Source of the DNA: DASSUW01 sp963849695
Lineage (GTDB): Bacteria > Actinomycetota > Thermoleophilia > Solirubrobacterales > Solirubrobacteraceae
Assembly (NCBI GenBank): GCA_963849695.1
Contig: CAWKIT010000016.1
Span: forward strand, 124,001 to 188,000
Reading direction: 5' to 3'
Length of the DNA stretch: 64,000 bases
Shown here piece after piece: positions 23,451-31,830 of the stretch (positions are counted from its first letter, which is position 1; each line of letters begins with the position of its first letter). Under the pieces are notes generated by a model, which did no database searches, had not been told where the DNA came from, and was given only the letters and a program-made list of their open reading frames with translations. The position numbers and the translations under genes are program-made.

Positions 23451-25622
23451 GTGCAGCAGCGCGTGCTGTGGCTGGCGACCGCGATCGTCCACCACGCCAA
23501 CCGTGTGCGCCCGGACGCGTCGGGCGTGAAGGTCGGCGGCCACCAGGCGTCGAGCGCGTCGATGGTGTCGCTGATGACGGCGCTGTGGTTCGCGCTGCTC
23601 GAGGCGCCGGACCGCGTGAGCGTGAAGCCGCACGCCTCGCCGGTCCTGCACGCGATCAACTACCTGCTCGGGCGGCTCGACCGCGAGTACCTGACGACTC
23701 TGCGCCAGTTCGGCGGGCTGCAGTCGTACCCCTCACGCACCAAGGACCCCGACCCGGTCGACTACTCGACCGGGTCGGTCGGCATCGGCGCCACCGCGCC
23801 GGTCTGGGGCGCGCTCGCCCACCGGTACGTGGCCGGGCACTTCGACGTCCCGGTCGGTGGCCGCCAGATCGCGCTGATCGGCGACGCCGAGCTCGACGAA
23901 GGCGCGATCTGGGAGGCGGTCGCCGATCCGATGGTGGCCAAGCTCGGCGAGGTCATGTGGGTGGTCGACCTCAACCGCCAGTCACTCGACCGCGTGGTGC
24001 CCGACATCGCGGCCGGTCGCCTGGCCGGCATGTTCGAGGCGGCCGGGTGGCACGTCGAGATGGTCAAGTACGGGCCTCGGCTGAAGCGGCTGCCGGAGCT
24101 GCGGGCGCGGATCGACGCGATGCCGAACGAGGAGTACCAGCGGCTCCTGCGCGCGGACGCCGGCGAGCTGCGGCAGCGGCTCGAGGTCGGCGTCCTGCCC
24201 GGCGACGACGACGACCTGCTGGCCTCGTTCCGCGACCTCGGCGGCCACGACCTCGGCGCGCTGCTGGCCGGCTTCCGCAACGCCGACGGCGTCCGCGACC
24301 GCCCGAGCGTGGTCTTCGCCTACACGATCAAGGGCTGGCGGCTGCCGACCGAGGGTCACCCCGCCAACCACTCTGCGCTGCTGAGCGTCGAGCAGTTCAC
24401 CGACCTGGCGGAGGAGCTGGGAACCGACCCTGACGACCCCTGGGCGGCGTTCGAGGACGGCTCGCCGGAGGCGGAGCTGTGCGCGGCCACCGCGGCGCGG
24501 CTCCAGCGCGATCACGCCGAGGTCGTCGAGCCTCCGGCCGTGCCCGCGAGCCTGGGCCGCGGGCACTCCGGCCGCGAGTCGACCCAGCAGGCGTTCGGCC
24601 GCTTCTGGGTCGACCTCGAGCGCGAGGCGCCCGAGGTCGCGGCGCGGGTGGTCACGGTCTCGCCCGACGTCGGCACCTCGACCAACCTCGGCGGCTGGAT
24701 CAACAAGGCGGGGATCTGGAACCTCGGCGACCGCATCGATTGGTTCGCCGACGACACCGACACTCTGGTGCGCTGGCGGGAGAGCGACCACGGCCGCCAC
24801 ATCGAGCTCGGCATCGCCGAGGTCAACCTCGTCGGGCTGCTCGGCGAGCTGGGCGCCACCTGGTCGCGCGACGGCCAGCCGCTGCTGCCGGTCGGGACGA
24901 TCTATGACCCGTTCCTGGCACGCGCGCTCGAGCCGTGGTCGTTCGGCATCTACGCGGGCGGCCAGTCGATCCTCGTAGGCACCCCGAGCGGCGTCACGCT
25001 CGGGCCCGAGGGCGGCGCCCACCAGTCGGTCGTCACGCCCTCCATCGGGATCGAGCAGCCGGGCTGCGTCGCATGGGAGCCGGCGTTCGGGCGCGACTTC
25101 GAGTGGACGTTCCTGCACGCGCTGTCACAGCTCGGGCGACCGGACGGGACCGCTGCCTACTTCCGGCTGTCGACGCGGCCGATCGACCAGGCGCTCGCGG
25201 GCGAAGCCGACCGGTCGCACGTGCTGGCCGGCGGCTACCGGCTGCGCGACGGCTCGCGGATCACGATCGCGGTCATGGGCGCGCTGGTGCCGGAGGCGAT
25301 GGAGGCGGCCGACGAGCTCGGCGCCGAGGTCGTCTGCATCACCAGCGCCGACCTGCTGTTCCGCTCCTTCCAGGCGCGCGCCGGCCTGGCCGACGGCCCC
25401 TCGTGGATCCTCGAGGAGCTGTTCCCCGAGCCCCAGCCGATCGTGTCGCTGGTCGACGGCCACCCGCACACCCTGAGCTTCCTCGCGGCGATCCACGGGG
25501 TGCGGATGAGCTGCCTCGGCGTGCATCGGTTCGGCCAGTCCGGCGACCTCGCCGAGCTGTACGAGCACCATCAGATCGACGCCGAGTCGGTGGTCGGCGC
25601 GGCCTTGGACCTTCTCGGCTAG
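23451..25622 (+). CDS. Pyruvate dehydrogenase E1-like thiamine enzyme (single-chain, AceE type)
   Basis: 723 residues with the AceE-type order: N-terminal 'SGVKVGGHQASSASMVSLMTALWFALL', ThDP motif 'GDAELDEGAIWEAV' ending near 'DLNRQSLDRVV', a middle transketolase-like domain ('GIAEVNLVGLLGELGATW', 'GGAHQSVVTPSIGIEQPG') and a C-terminal transketolase-C domain. It would decarboxylate pyruvate or a related 2-oxo acid and acetylate a lipoyl-E2. It is shorter than E. coli AceE (about 887 aa). The start is uncertain: GTG 23451 is the only start codon in a frame open from 23391. The stop abuts the next gene's GTG. No E2 or E3 gene is nearby. Confidence 0.88.
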   Translation: MQQRVLWLATAIVHHANRVRPDASGVKVGGHQASSASMVSLMTALWFALLEAPDRVSVKPHASPVLHAINYLLGRLDREYLTTLRQFGGLQSYPSRTKDPDPVDYSTGSVGIGATAPVWGALAHRYVAGHFDVPVGGRQIALIGDAELDEGAIWEAVADPMVAKLGEVMWVVDLNRQSLDRVVPDIAAGRLAGMFEAAGWHVEMVKYGPRLKRLPELRARIDAMPNEEYQRLLRADAGELRQRLEVGVLPGDDDDLLASFRDLGGHDLGALLAGFRNADGVRDRPSVVFAYTIKGWRLPTEGHPANHSALLSVEQFTDLAEELGTDPDDPWAAFEDGSPEAELCAATAARLQRDHAEVVEPPAVPASLGRGHSGRESTQQAFGRFWVDLEREAPEVAARVVTVSPDVGTSTNLGGWINKAGIWNLGDRIDWFADDTDTLVRWRESDHGRHIELGIAEVNLVGLLGELGATWSRDGQPLLPVGTIYDPFLARALEPWSFGIYAGGQSILVGTPSGVTLGPEGGAHQSVVTPSIGIEQPGCVAWEPAFGRDFEWTFLHALSQLGRPDGTAAYFRLSTRPIDQALAGEADRSHVLAGGYRLRDGSRITIAVMGALVPEAMEAADELGAEVVCITSADLLFRSFQARAGLADGPSWILEELFPEPQPIVSLVDGHPHTLSFLAAIHGVRMSCLGVHRFGQSGDLAELYEHHQIDAESVVGAALDLLG

Positions 25623-26806
25623 TGCACGACGTCGCGATCGTGGGCGGAGGGATCGTCGGTCTCGCCACCGCTCGCGAGCTGGCGCTTCGCGGCCGCAGAG
25701 TGATCGTGCTCGAGCGCGAGCCGGAGCTCGGGCGGCACCAGACCTCGCACAACAGCGGTGTCATCCACGCCGGGATCTACTACGTGCCGGGCTCGCTGAA
25801 GGCGCGCCTGTGCGTGGAGGGGGCGTCGGCCCTGTACGAGTACTGCGCCGGCCGCGGGATCAACGCCGAGCGCTGCGGGAAGCTGGTGGTGGCGGTGAGC
25901 GATGACGAGCTCGAGCGGCTCGACGAGCTCGAGCGGCGGGCGACCGCGAACGGCGTGCAGGACCTCGCGCGGCTCGGCCCGGACGAGATCGCCGCGGTCG
26001 AGCCGGCCGCAGCCGGCCGCGCGGCGCTGCACTCGCCGAACACGGGGATGGTCGACTTCGGCGCAGTCGCCGCCGCCTATGCGGACGACGTGCGCGAGCA
26101 CGGCGGCGAGATCCGGGTAGGCGCTGCAGTACGGGCCCTGGTCGAGCACGAAGACCACGTGGAGGTCGTGCTCGCCTCCGACGATTCGAGAGTCGCGGCC
26201 CGCCACGCGGTCGCGTGCGCGGGCGCGTGGTCGGACCGGCTCGCACTCGCGTCCGGTGCGCGGCCGGACGCCCGGATCGTGCCGTTCCGGGGCGCCTACC
26301 TACGGCTGGCGCCGGAGCGCACCGATCTCGTGCGCGGCCAGATCTATCCGGTGCCCGACCCGTCGTTGCCGTTCCTCGGCGTCCACCTGTCGCGCACGAT
26401 CGACGGCGAGGTGCTGATCGGCCCCACCGCGCTCCTGGCGCCGGCGCGCGACGCGTACCGGCTGACCACGGTCAGGCGGAACGACCTCGGCACGACGCTG
26501 CGCTGGCCCGGCACCGCACGGCTGGTTCGCAAGTGGTGGCGGACCGGGCTGACCGAGCTCGGGCACGCCGCGAGCCGCCGCCTGCTCGTCCGCGCGGCCG
26601 CCCGCTACGTGCCCGCGCTGCGCCCGCAAGACGTGCGGCCGGGCCCGGCCGGCATCCGCGCGCAGGCGCTCGGACGCGACGGGGCCCTGCTCGACGACTT
26701 CATGCTCGCCCGCACCGGGCGCGCGGTGCACGTGCTGAACGCGCCGTCGCCGGCCGCCACGGCCTCGCTCGCGATCGCGGAGATGATCGCGAGCGAGGTG
26801 GGGTGA
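25622..26806 (+). CDS. lhgO: L-2-hydroxyglutarate oxidase (LhgO-like FAD enzyme)
   Basis: 394 residues with the FAD motif 'VAIVGGGIVGLATARELALRGRRVIVLERE', then 'RHQTSHNSGVIHAGIYY', the signature that separates LhgO/L2HGDH from other DAO-family oxidoreductases, 'NTGMVDFGAVAAAYADD' and 'GPAGIRAQALGRDGALLDDF' near the end. It oxidises L-2-hydroxyglutarate to 2-oxoglutarate, feeding electrons to quinones at the membrane. The GTG at 25622 shares a base with the E1 gene's stop, so it forms a two-gene unit with the 2-oxo acid dehydrogenase. Confidence 0.92.
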   Translation: MHDVAIVGGGIVGLATARELALRGRRVIVLEREPELGRHQTSHNSGVIHAGIYYVPGSLKARLCVEGASALYEYCAGRGINAERCGKLVVAVSDDELERLDELERRATANGVQDLARLGPDEIAAVEPAAAGRAALHSPNTGMVDFGAVAAAYADDVREHGGEIRVGAAVRALVEHEDHVEVVLASDDSRVAARHAVACAGAWSDRLALASGARPDARIVPFRGAYLRLAPERTDLVRGQIYPVPDPSLPFLGVHLSRTIDGEVLIGPTALLAPARDAYRLTTVRRNDLGTTLRWPGTARLVRKWWRTGLTELGHAASRRLLVRAAARYVPALRPQDVRPGPAGIRAQALGRDGALLDDFMLARTGRAVHVLNAPSPAATASLAIAEMIASEVG

Positions 26807-28249
26807 TCAGGCTGCCTCGGGCACCGGGCGCGGCGTGATCGCGGGCCGCTCCTTGGTCTCCTCGACCGCCGTCGCCGCGGTGCCGAAGCGCTTGGCGATC
26901 AGCAGCGCGGCGGCGACAGCGCCGGCGGCGGCCAGCACGGCACCCGCGAAGAACGCGTCGTGCAGCCCGGCCACGTACTCGGCCGCTCCGCCGCCGTTCA
27001 GCGCGGCCTCGGCCGGGATCAGGGCGCCGAGCGCGGCGACGCCGACGGCGATGCCCGCCTGTCGCGCCGTGTCGTTGACGCCGGCCGCCAGGCCGCTCTG
27101 CTCGACCGGGACGGCGCCGAGCGCGACGTTCGAGAGCGCGGGGTTGAAGAGGCCGGTCCCGAGGCAGGCGAGGAGCAGCCCGGGCATCACGGCCCACCAG
27201 GAGGAGGTCTCGTCGGCGAGCGTGAACAGCGCCATCCCGGCGGCGACGAGCGCGAGGCCGCCCGCGATCATCGTCCGCGCCGGCACCTTCGCACCGAGTT
27301 GGGCGGTGGCGCCGGAGACGATCAGCAGCAGCATCGTGCCGGGCAGATAGACGAGGCCGGCCTCGATCGCCGACAGGCCGAGAATCTGCTGCAGGTACAG
27401 CGTCGCGTACAGGAAGATCGCGAAGAACGAGGCCGAGATCGCGAAGGCGGCGATCTGCGCGCCCGTGAACGTCGCGTCGCGGAACAGCCGCATCGGCAGC
27501 ATCGGCTCGCGCACGCGCATCTCGATCAGCACGAAGGAGACCAGCGCCACCGCGGCGCCGGTCAGCTCGGCGAGGATCACGGTCGAAGTCCACCCGTCCT
27601 CGTTGCCGCGCAGCAGCGCGAGCACGAGCAGGAACAGGCCGGCAGTGAGCGTGACCTGGCCGGGCCAGTCGATGCCGTGCGCGTTCGGGTCGCGCGACTC
27701 CTCGACGTGGGTGCGCGTGATCCACACGCAGAACAGCCCGATCGGGACATTGATGAGGAAGATCCACTGCCAGTCGAGGCCGCTGGTGAGCAGGCCGCCG
27801 ACCAGCGGGCCGATCGCGAACGAGGCGCCGATCGCGGCGCCGTACGCGGCCAGCGCGCCGGCCCGCTCGCGGGCGCCCGGGAAGGCGTGGGCCAGCAGCG
27901 CGAGCGAGACCGCGAACATGATCGCCGCGCCGATGCCCTGCACCGCGCGGGCCGAGTTCAGCATCACGATGTCCTGCGCGAGCCCGCAGCCCACCGAGGC
28001 GAGCGTGAAGATGGCGAGCCCGATGGTGAACAGCCGCCGCCGGCCTAGACGATCGGCGAGCGCGCCGGCGGTCAGGACGACGCTGGCGAGCGCGAGCGTG
28101 TAGGCGTCGACCACCCACTGCAGGCCGGACAGGCCCGTGTCGAGGTCTTCGGCGATGCGCGACAGGGCCGTGTTCACGACCGCGATGTCGAGCATCAGCA
28201 TCGCGGTGGCCGCGCAGACCACCACCAGCGTCCAGCGTTGGATGTTCAT
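26807..28249 (-). CDS. DHA2-family (EmrB/QacA) MFS drug exporter
   Basis: 480 residues, about 14 hydrophobic helices. The DHA2 hallmarks are present: helix 1 'DIAVVNTALSRIAEDL' and motif A 'GALADRLGRRRLFTIGL', with 'WRWIFLINVP'-type motif as 'WQWIFLINVPIG'. It exports hydrophobic cations or drugs by proton antiport. The stop abuts the convergent lhgO stop with no spacer. The upstream 160 bases contain a REP-like pair. Paralogous to the pump at 39678-41069. Confidence 0.93.
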   Translation of the reverse strand: MNIQRWTLVVVCAATAMLMLDIAVVNTALSRIAEDLDTGLSGLQWVVDAYTLALASVVLTAGALADRLGRRRLFTIGLAIFTLASVGCGLAQDIVMLNSARAVQGIGAAIMFAVSLALLAHAFPGARERAGALAAYGAAIGASFAIGPLVGGLLTSGLDWQWIFLINVPIGLFCVWITRTHVEESRDPNAHGIDWPGQVTLTAGLFLLVLALLRGNEDGWTSTVILAELTGAAVALVSFVLIEMRVREPMLPMRLFRDATFTGAQIAAFAISASFFAIFLYATLYLQQILGLSAIEAGLVYLPGTMLLLIVSGATAQLGAKVPARTMIAGGLALVAAGMALFTLADETSSWWAVMPGLLLACLGTGLFNPALSNVALGAVPVEQSGLAAGVNDTARQAGIAVGVAALGALIPAEAALNGGGAAEYVAGLHDAFFAGAVLAAAGAVAAALLIAKRFGTAATAVEETKERPAITPRPVPEAA

Positions 28250-28350
28250 ACGTGCTCCAGAGAGGGGGAAGGGAGGATCGGTGCAGCTTCGCGGGGCGGG
28301 ACCGCGCCCGCATCAGGGAAGACCCCAGTCTTGGACCGCTTATTCCGCCT

Positions 28351-28410
28351 GGTGAGGGGGGTCAGACCCTCTTAGTGCGGCTAGCCGTACCGAGGGGGGA
28401 CAGACCCCCC
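28351..28410. repeat. REP-like palindrome pair, locus B
   Basis: GGGTCAGACCC at 28359-28369 and a second palindrome (G6-ACAGA-C6) at 28394-28410, about 25 bases apart, between the drug exporter start and the SDR stop. The core matches loci A (1841) and C (43244). Confidence 0.62.
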
Positions 28411-29370
28411 TTAGACCAGTCCGCGCTCGCGGGCGGCCGCGGCGGTCGCCCGAAGCGTGGAGGCGGCGTCGTGGCGCGGCCGCCAGCGAAGCTGCTTGCG
28501 CGCCCGCGCGTAGCTCATGAGCACCGGGAGGCGGAACGCGTTCAGCCATTGCGCGGTGGCCGGGACGAGCGGCAGGCGGGCGCCGGCGGCGGCGAGCGAG
28601 ACCGTCGCGCGCGGCACCGGCACGCGCCGCCAGCCGAGCTCGCGCGCGAGGTCGGCCGCGGTCAGCTCGCCCGGGCCGGCGAGGTTGTAGACGCCGGGCT
28701 CGCCGACACCGCGCGCCGCGGCGACCAGCGCGGTCGCCACGTCGTCGTGGTGCACGAGCTGGAAGCGCGTGCCGGGATCGGGGAGCACGGTCAGCGGCGC
28801 CCGGCGCACCGGCCACGGGATCGCCTCGATCATCCCCAGCGCGTCCGGCCCGGCGACGATGCACGGCCGCAGCACGTAGGTCTCGAGCTGCGACCCCGCG
28901 ACCTCCTCGAACAGCGTCGCCTCCAGCTCCGCCTTCTGGGCCGAGTAGTAGTGCGCCTCGCTGCCGCGCGCCGGCACGTTCTCGGTCAGCGGTTGCGGAT
29001 TGTCGGAGTGGAACCCGTAGGCGGCGACCGACGACGTGTAGACGAGCCGGCGCACGCGCGGCGCGGCTGCAGCCGCCGCGGCGAACACGTTGCGGGAGCC
29101 CTCGAGGTTGACCCGGCGCGTCTCCTCGCGGCCGCCCATGATGATGAACGCGAGGTGGACGACGACATCGGCCTCCGCCACCAGCTCGGCGACGGCGTCG
29201 ACGTCGAGCACGTCGCCCCGGCGGTACTCGGTCTTGCGCAGCCCGAGCTCGCCCGGGTCGAACGGCCGCCGCGCCATCCCGAGCACGCGCCCGATCTCGC
29301 GCGACCGGTCGCAGGCGCGTAGGAACGCGCGCCCGATGTCGCCGGTCGGCCCGGTGACCGCGAGGGTCAG
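28411..29370 (-). CDS. NAD-dependent epimerase/dehydratase (extended SDR), probable CTG start
   Basis: 319 residues from CTG 29370: the Rossmann motif 'TLAVTGPTGDIG' sits at the very N-terminus, followed by 'DVDAVAELVAEADVVVHLAF', the catalytic region 'YTSSVAAYG' and 'YYSAQKAELEATL' (Tyr-x3-Lys as YSAQK), and 'GPGELTAADLARELG'. No ATG, GTG or TTG lies before the Rossmann motif in this frame; the first conventional start (29286) would remove the NAD site. CTG 29370 is four bases after the NUDIX stop, in keeping with a coupled operon. Substrate (a nucleotide sugar or another alcohol) unknown. Confidence 0.83.
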   Translation of the reverse strand: MTLAVTGPTGDIGRAFLRACDRSREIGRVLGMARRPFDPGELGLRKTEYRRGDVLDVDAVAELVAEADVVVHLAFIIMGGREETRRVNLEGSRNVFAAAAAAAPRVRRLVYTSSVAAYGFHSDNPQPLTENVPARGSEAHYYSAQKAELEATLFEEVAGSQLETYVLRPCIVAGPDALGMIEAIPWPVRRAPLTVLPDPGTRFQLVHHDDVATALVAAARGVGEPGVYNLAGPGELTAADLARELGWRRVPVPRATVSLAAAGARLPLVPATAQWLNAFRLPVLMSYARARKQLRWRPRHDAASTLRATAAAARERGLV

Positions 29371-29374
29371 AGGC

Positions 29375-29977
29375 TCACTCGCGATAGCCCGGCTCCCCCG
29401 GCAGCACCACGCGGGCGACCTCGCCCTCGACCACGACCTGCGGCTCGATCGGCTCGACCTCGCGGCCGTCGGCCCACGCCAGCAGCTCGTCGGCCGAGCC
29501 GAAGCCCTCGAGCGCCTCGAGCGTCTTGATCGTCGGGAACACCAGAGCGATCTCGTCGCGCCGGTAGGAGGAGAGGGCGCCGCCCGGAGAGAGCCACCGC
29601 AGGTCGACGGTCTCGCCGCCGTCGGGCCGCGGCTCGGCGCCGGCGGGCGCGGGGGCGAGGAAGAACACCGTGTCGAACCGGATCCTGACCTGCGGCGGCG
29701 TGATCCAGCGCGAGAAGGGGATCAGTGCGTCGACCTCCAGGCCCGCCTCCTCGCGGACCTCGCGGATGCCCGCCGCGCGGTGGTCCTCGCCGGCATCGAC
29801 CGCGCCGCCCGGGAACACCCAGGCGCCGCCCATGAAGCGCGCCGCGGGATTGCGCTGCACGAGCAGCACCTCGAGGCGCTCGGAGCCGCCGCGGAGGACG
29901 ATCACGGTCGCCGCCTGGCGCGGCTCCGTCGCGCGGCCTGCGTTGAGCTCCTCGCCGGGAGCCGGGCGTCCGTCCAC
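29375..29977 (-). CDS. NUDIX hydrolase (NUDT19/RppH-like long form)
   Basis: 200 residues. The Nudix box runs from about residue 66: 'GGAVDAGEDHRAAGIREVREEAGL', split by convention as G-x5-E…REVxEE, with metal-binding glutamates intact. The N-terminal 'ATVIVLRGGSERLEVLLVQRNPAARFMGGAWVFPGG' and long C-terminal part resemble CoA-pyrophosphatase-like enzymes. GTG 29977 (GAGGG upstream) is preferred over ATG 30004, which would overlap the divergent rubredoxin start codon. Confidence 0.88.
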   Translation of the reverse strand: MDGRPAPGEELNAGRATEPRQAATVIVLRGGSERLEVLLVQRNPAARFMGGAWVFPGGAVDAGEDHRAAGIREVREEAGLEVDALIPFSRWITPPQVRIRFDTVFFLAPAPAGAEPRPDGGETVDLRWLSPGGALSSYRRDEIALVFPTIKTLEALEGFGSADELLAWADGREVEPIEPQVVVEGEVARVVLPGEPGYRE

Positions 29978-29983
29978 GGCAGC

Positions 29984-29995
29984 GAGGGTACCCTC
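29984..29995. promoter_or_regulatory. Perfect 12-bp palindrome between divergent genes
   Basis: GAGGGTACCCTC occupies most of the 25-base gap between the NUDIX start (29977) and the rubredoxin start (30003). It also supplies GAGGG as ribosome binding site to the NUDIX gene. An operator acting on both genes is possible; coincidence is not excluded. Confidence 0.35.
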
Positions 29996-30002
29996 TGGCC
30001 CC

Positions 30003-30182
30003 ATGACCACGACCACAGTTCAGAAGTGGATCTGCCAATCGTGCGGATTCATCTATGACCCGGCCGAGGGCGATCCGGACGGCGGCATCCCGCCCGGAAC
30101 GGCGTTCGACGACATCCCGAGCGACTGGTTCTGTCCGGTCTGCGGCGCCCGCAAGGTCGACTTCGAGCCGTTCGAGGACTAG
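30003..30182 (+). CDS. Rubredoxin
   Basis: 59 residues with both iron knuckles: 'WICQSCGFIYDP' (C-x2-C) and 'WFCPVCGARKVDFEP' (C-x2-C), plus 'AEGDPDGGIPPGTAFDDIPSDW'. A one-iron electron carrier, often the donor to alkane hydroxylases or peroxide-reducing enzymes; neither is nearby. The ATG at 30003 agrees with the family length. A fused spermidine-synthase-like gene follows closely. Confidence 0.95.
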   Translation: MTTTTVQKWICQSCGFIYDPAEGDPDGGIPPGTAFDDIPSDWFCPVCGARKVDFEPFED

Positions 30183-30231
30183 AACCGTCTCCACGACCGA
30201 GACAGCACCTCCAGCCTCCGCCGCGCCTCGG

Positions 30232-31830
30232 GTGGCGCGCCGTCGCGCGCTGCCCCCGCTGGAGCTGCTCGTCTTCGCGGTCGGCATGGCCACGCTCGGC
30301 GCGGAGATCGCGGCCGCGCGGCTGATGGCGCCCTTCTTCGGCGCCTCCACGATCGTATGGGCGAACACGATCGCGATCGTGCTCGTCGCGCTCTCGATCG
30401 GCTACTGGTTCGGCGGCCGGATGGCCGACCGCCACCCCACCCTGCGGGCGCTGTGCGGGACGGTGCTGGCAGCGTCGGTGCTGTTCGCGGCGATCCCGTT
30501 CGTAGCCGACCCGTTCCTCTCGCTCAGCGTCGAGGCGTTCGACTCCTACTCGGTCGGCGCCTTCGCCGGCTCGCTGTTCGGGGTGCTGGTGCTGGTCGCG
30601 GTGCCGGTGCTGATGATGGGCACGGTGTCGCCGTGGGCGATCCGCCTGAAGCTGCACGCGGTGGAGGACTCCGGGCAGACGGCCGGCCGCATGTACGCGA
30701 TCTCGACCGTCGGCTCGCTGGTGGGGACGTTCGCCGCCTCGCTGCTGCTGATCCCGCTGATCGGCACGCAGCGCACCTTCCTGACCTTCGCGCTGATCAC
30801 GGCGGTGGTCGCCGCGCTCGGCCTGCGGCCGCGCTGGGCGGTCGTGCCGGCGGCGATCGCGGTGCTCGTGGTCGTGCCCGTGGGAACCGTCAAGGGCTCC
30901 GACGAGGGCGTCGTCATCCACGAGGCCGACACCGAGTACCAGTACGCGCGCGTGGTCGAGATGCCGGACGGCGAGCGCCACCTCGAGCTCAACGAGGGGC
31001 TCGCGGTGCACTCCGTCTACCGGCCCGACACGGTGCTGACCGGCAACGTGTGGGACGGGTACCTGATCGAGCCGTTCGCGGTGCGCGACGAGCCGCCCGG
31101 GCGGATCGCGATCCTCGGCAACGGCGCCGGGACGACCGCGCGGGCGTACGCGGAGTACTTCCCGGACACGGTGATCGACGGGGTCGAGATCGACGGTGAG
31201 CTGCACGAGATCGGCAAGCGCTGGTTCGGCCTGCGCGAGCGGCCCCAGCTGCACCTCTACACCGAGGACGCGAGGCCGTTCCTGCGCCGGACCGACGAGC
31301 GCTACGACGCGATCTTCGTCGACGCCTATCGCCAGCCGTACATCCCCTTCTACCTGACCACGACCGAGTTCTTCACGCTCGCCAAGGAGAAGCTCAACCC
31401 GGGCGGCGTGGTGGTCGTCAACGTCGGCCATCCCGAGGGGTCGGAGGAGCTCGAGAAGGTCCTGTCGGCGACGCTCGCGGAGGTCTTCCCGCACGTGGCG
31501 CGCGACCCGCTCGAGGACGTCAACACCCTGCTGGTGGCAGCGGAGGAGGAGCCGACCGCGGACAACCTGCGGCGCGCCGCGGAGACGCTCCCCGCCGACC
31601 TACGTCCGATCGCGCTCCAGACCGCGACCCGGCTGGCCCCGCCGCTGCGCGGGGGCGCGGTCTACACCGACGACCACGCCCCCGTCGAGTGGCTGATCGA
31701 CGCCTCGATCGTCCAGGAAGCAGCAGGGGAAGGATTGAGTGTGCGGCCTCACACTCGCAAGCCGTGTGAGATTGAGTGTGCGGCTTACTCACACTCGCAA
31801 GCTCGTGTGAGCGCCTTGATTACTGCTTGA
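30232..31830 (+). CDS. Membrane-fused spermidine synthase-like protein
   Basis: 532 residues. The N-terminal half has about seven hydrophobic helices ('LLVFAVGMATLGAEIAAARLMAPFFGASTIVWANTI', the usual opening of this fusion family); the C-terminal half (from about 270) is a spermidine-synthase-like Rossmann domain with 'IAILGNGAGTTARAYAEYFP', 'IDGVEIDGEL' and 'YDAIFVDAYRQPYIPFYLTT'. These fusions are rarely verified as true aminopropyltransferases. GTG 30232 is the first conventional start; the family-like 'STTETAPP' N-terminus would need a GTC at 30187. The last 30 residues are encoded by an inserted hairpin repeat and do not look native. Confidence 0.87.
   Translation: MARRRALPPLELLVFAVGMATLGAEIAAARLMAPFFGASTIVWANTIAIVLVALSIGYWFGGRMADRHPTLRALCGTVLAASVLFAAIPFVADPFLSLSVEAFDSYSVGAFAGSLFGVLVLVAVPVLMMGTVSPWAIRLKLHAVEDSGQTAGRMYAISTVGSLVGTFAASLLLIPLIGTQRTFLTFALITAVVAALGLRPRWAVVPAAIAVLVVVPVGTVKGSDEGVVIHEADTEYQYARVVEMPDGERHLELNEGLAVHSVYRPDTVLTGNVWDGYLIEPFAVRDEPPGRIAILGNGAGTTARAYAEYFPDTVIDGVEIDGELHEIGKRWFGLRERPQLHLYTEDARPFLRRTDERYDAIFVDAYRQPYIPFYLTTTEFFTLAKEKLNPGGVVVVNVGHPEGSEELEKVLSATLAEVFPHVARDPLEDVNTLLVAAEEEPTADNLRRAAETLPADLRPIALQTATRLAPPLRGGAVYTDDHAPVEWLIDASIVQEAAGEGLSVRPHTRKPCEIECAAYSHSQARVSALITA
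31739..31817. repeat. Hairpin repeat, copies 2 and 3 in tandem
   Basis: Copy 2 (31739-31770) has stem CTCACAC (31748-31754) / GTGTGAG (31764-31770) with a 9-base loop. Copy 3 (31776-31817) has stem CTCACAC (31788-31794) / GTGTGAG (31805-31811) with a 10-base loop. All share GTGTGCGG upstream and TCGCAAGC in the loop with copy 1 at 23347. They cover the 3' end of the spermidine-synthase-like gene at a convergent junction. Confidence 0.78.
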
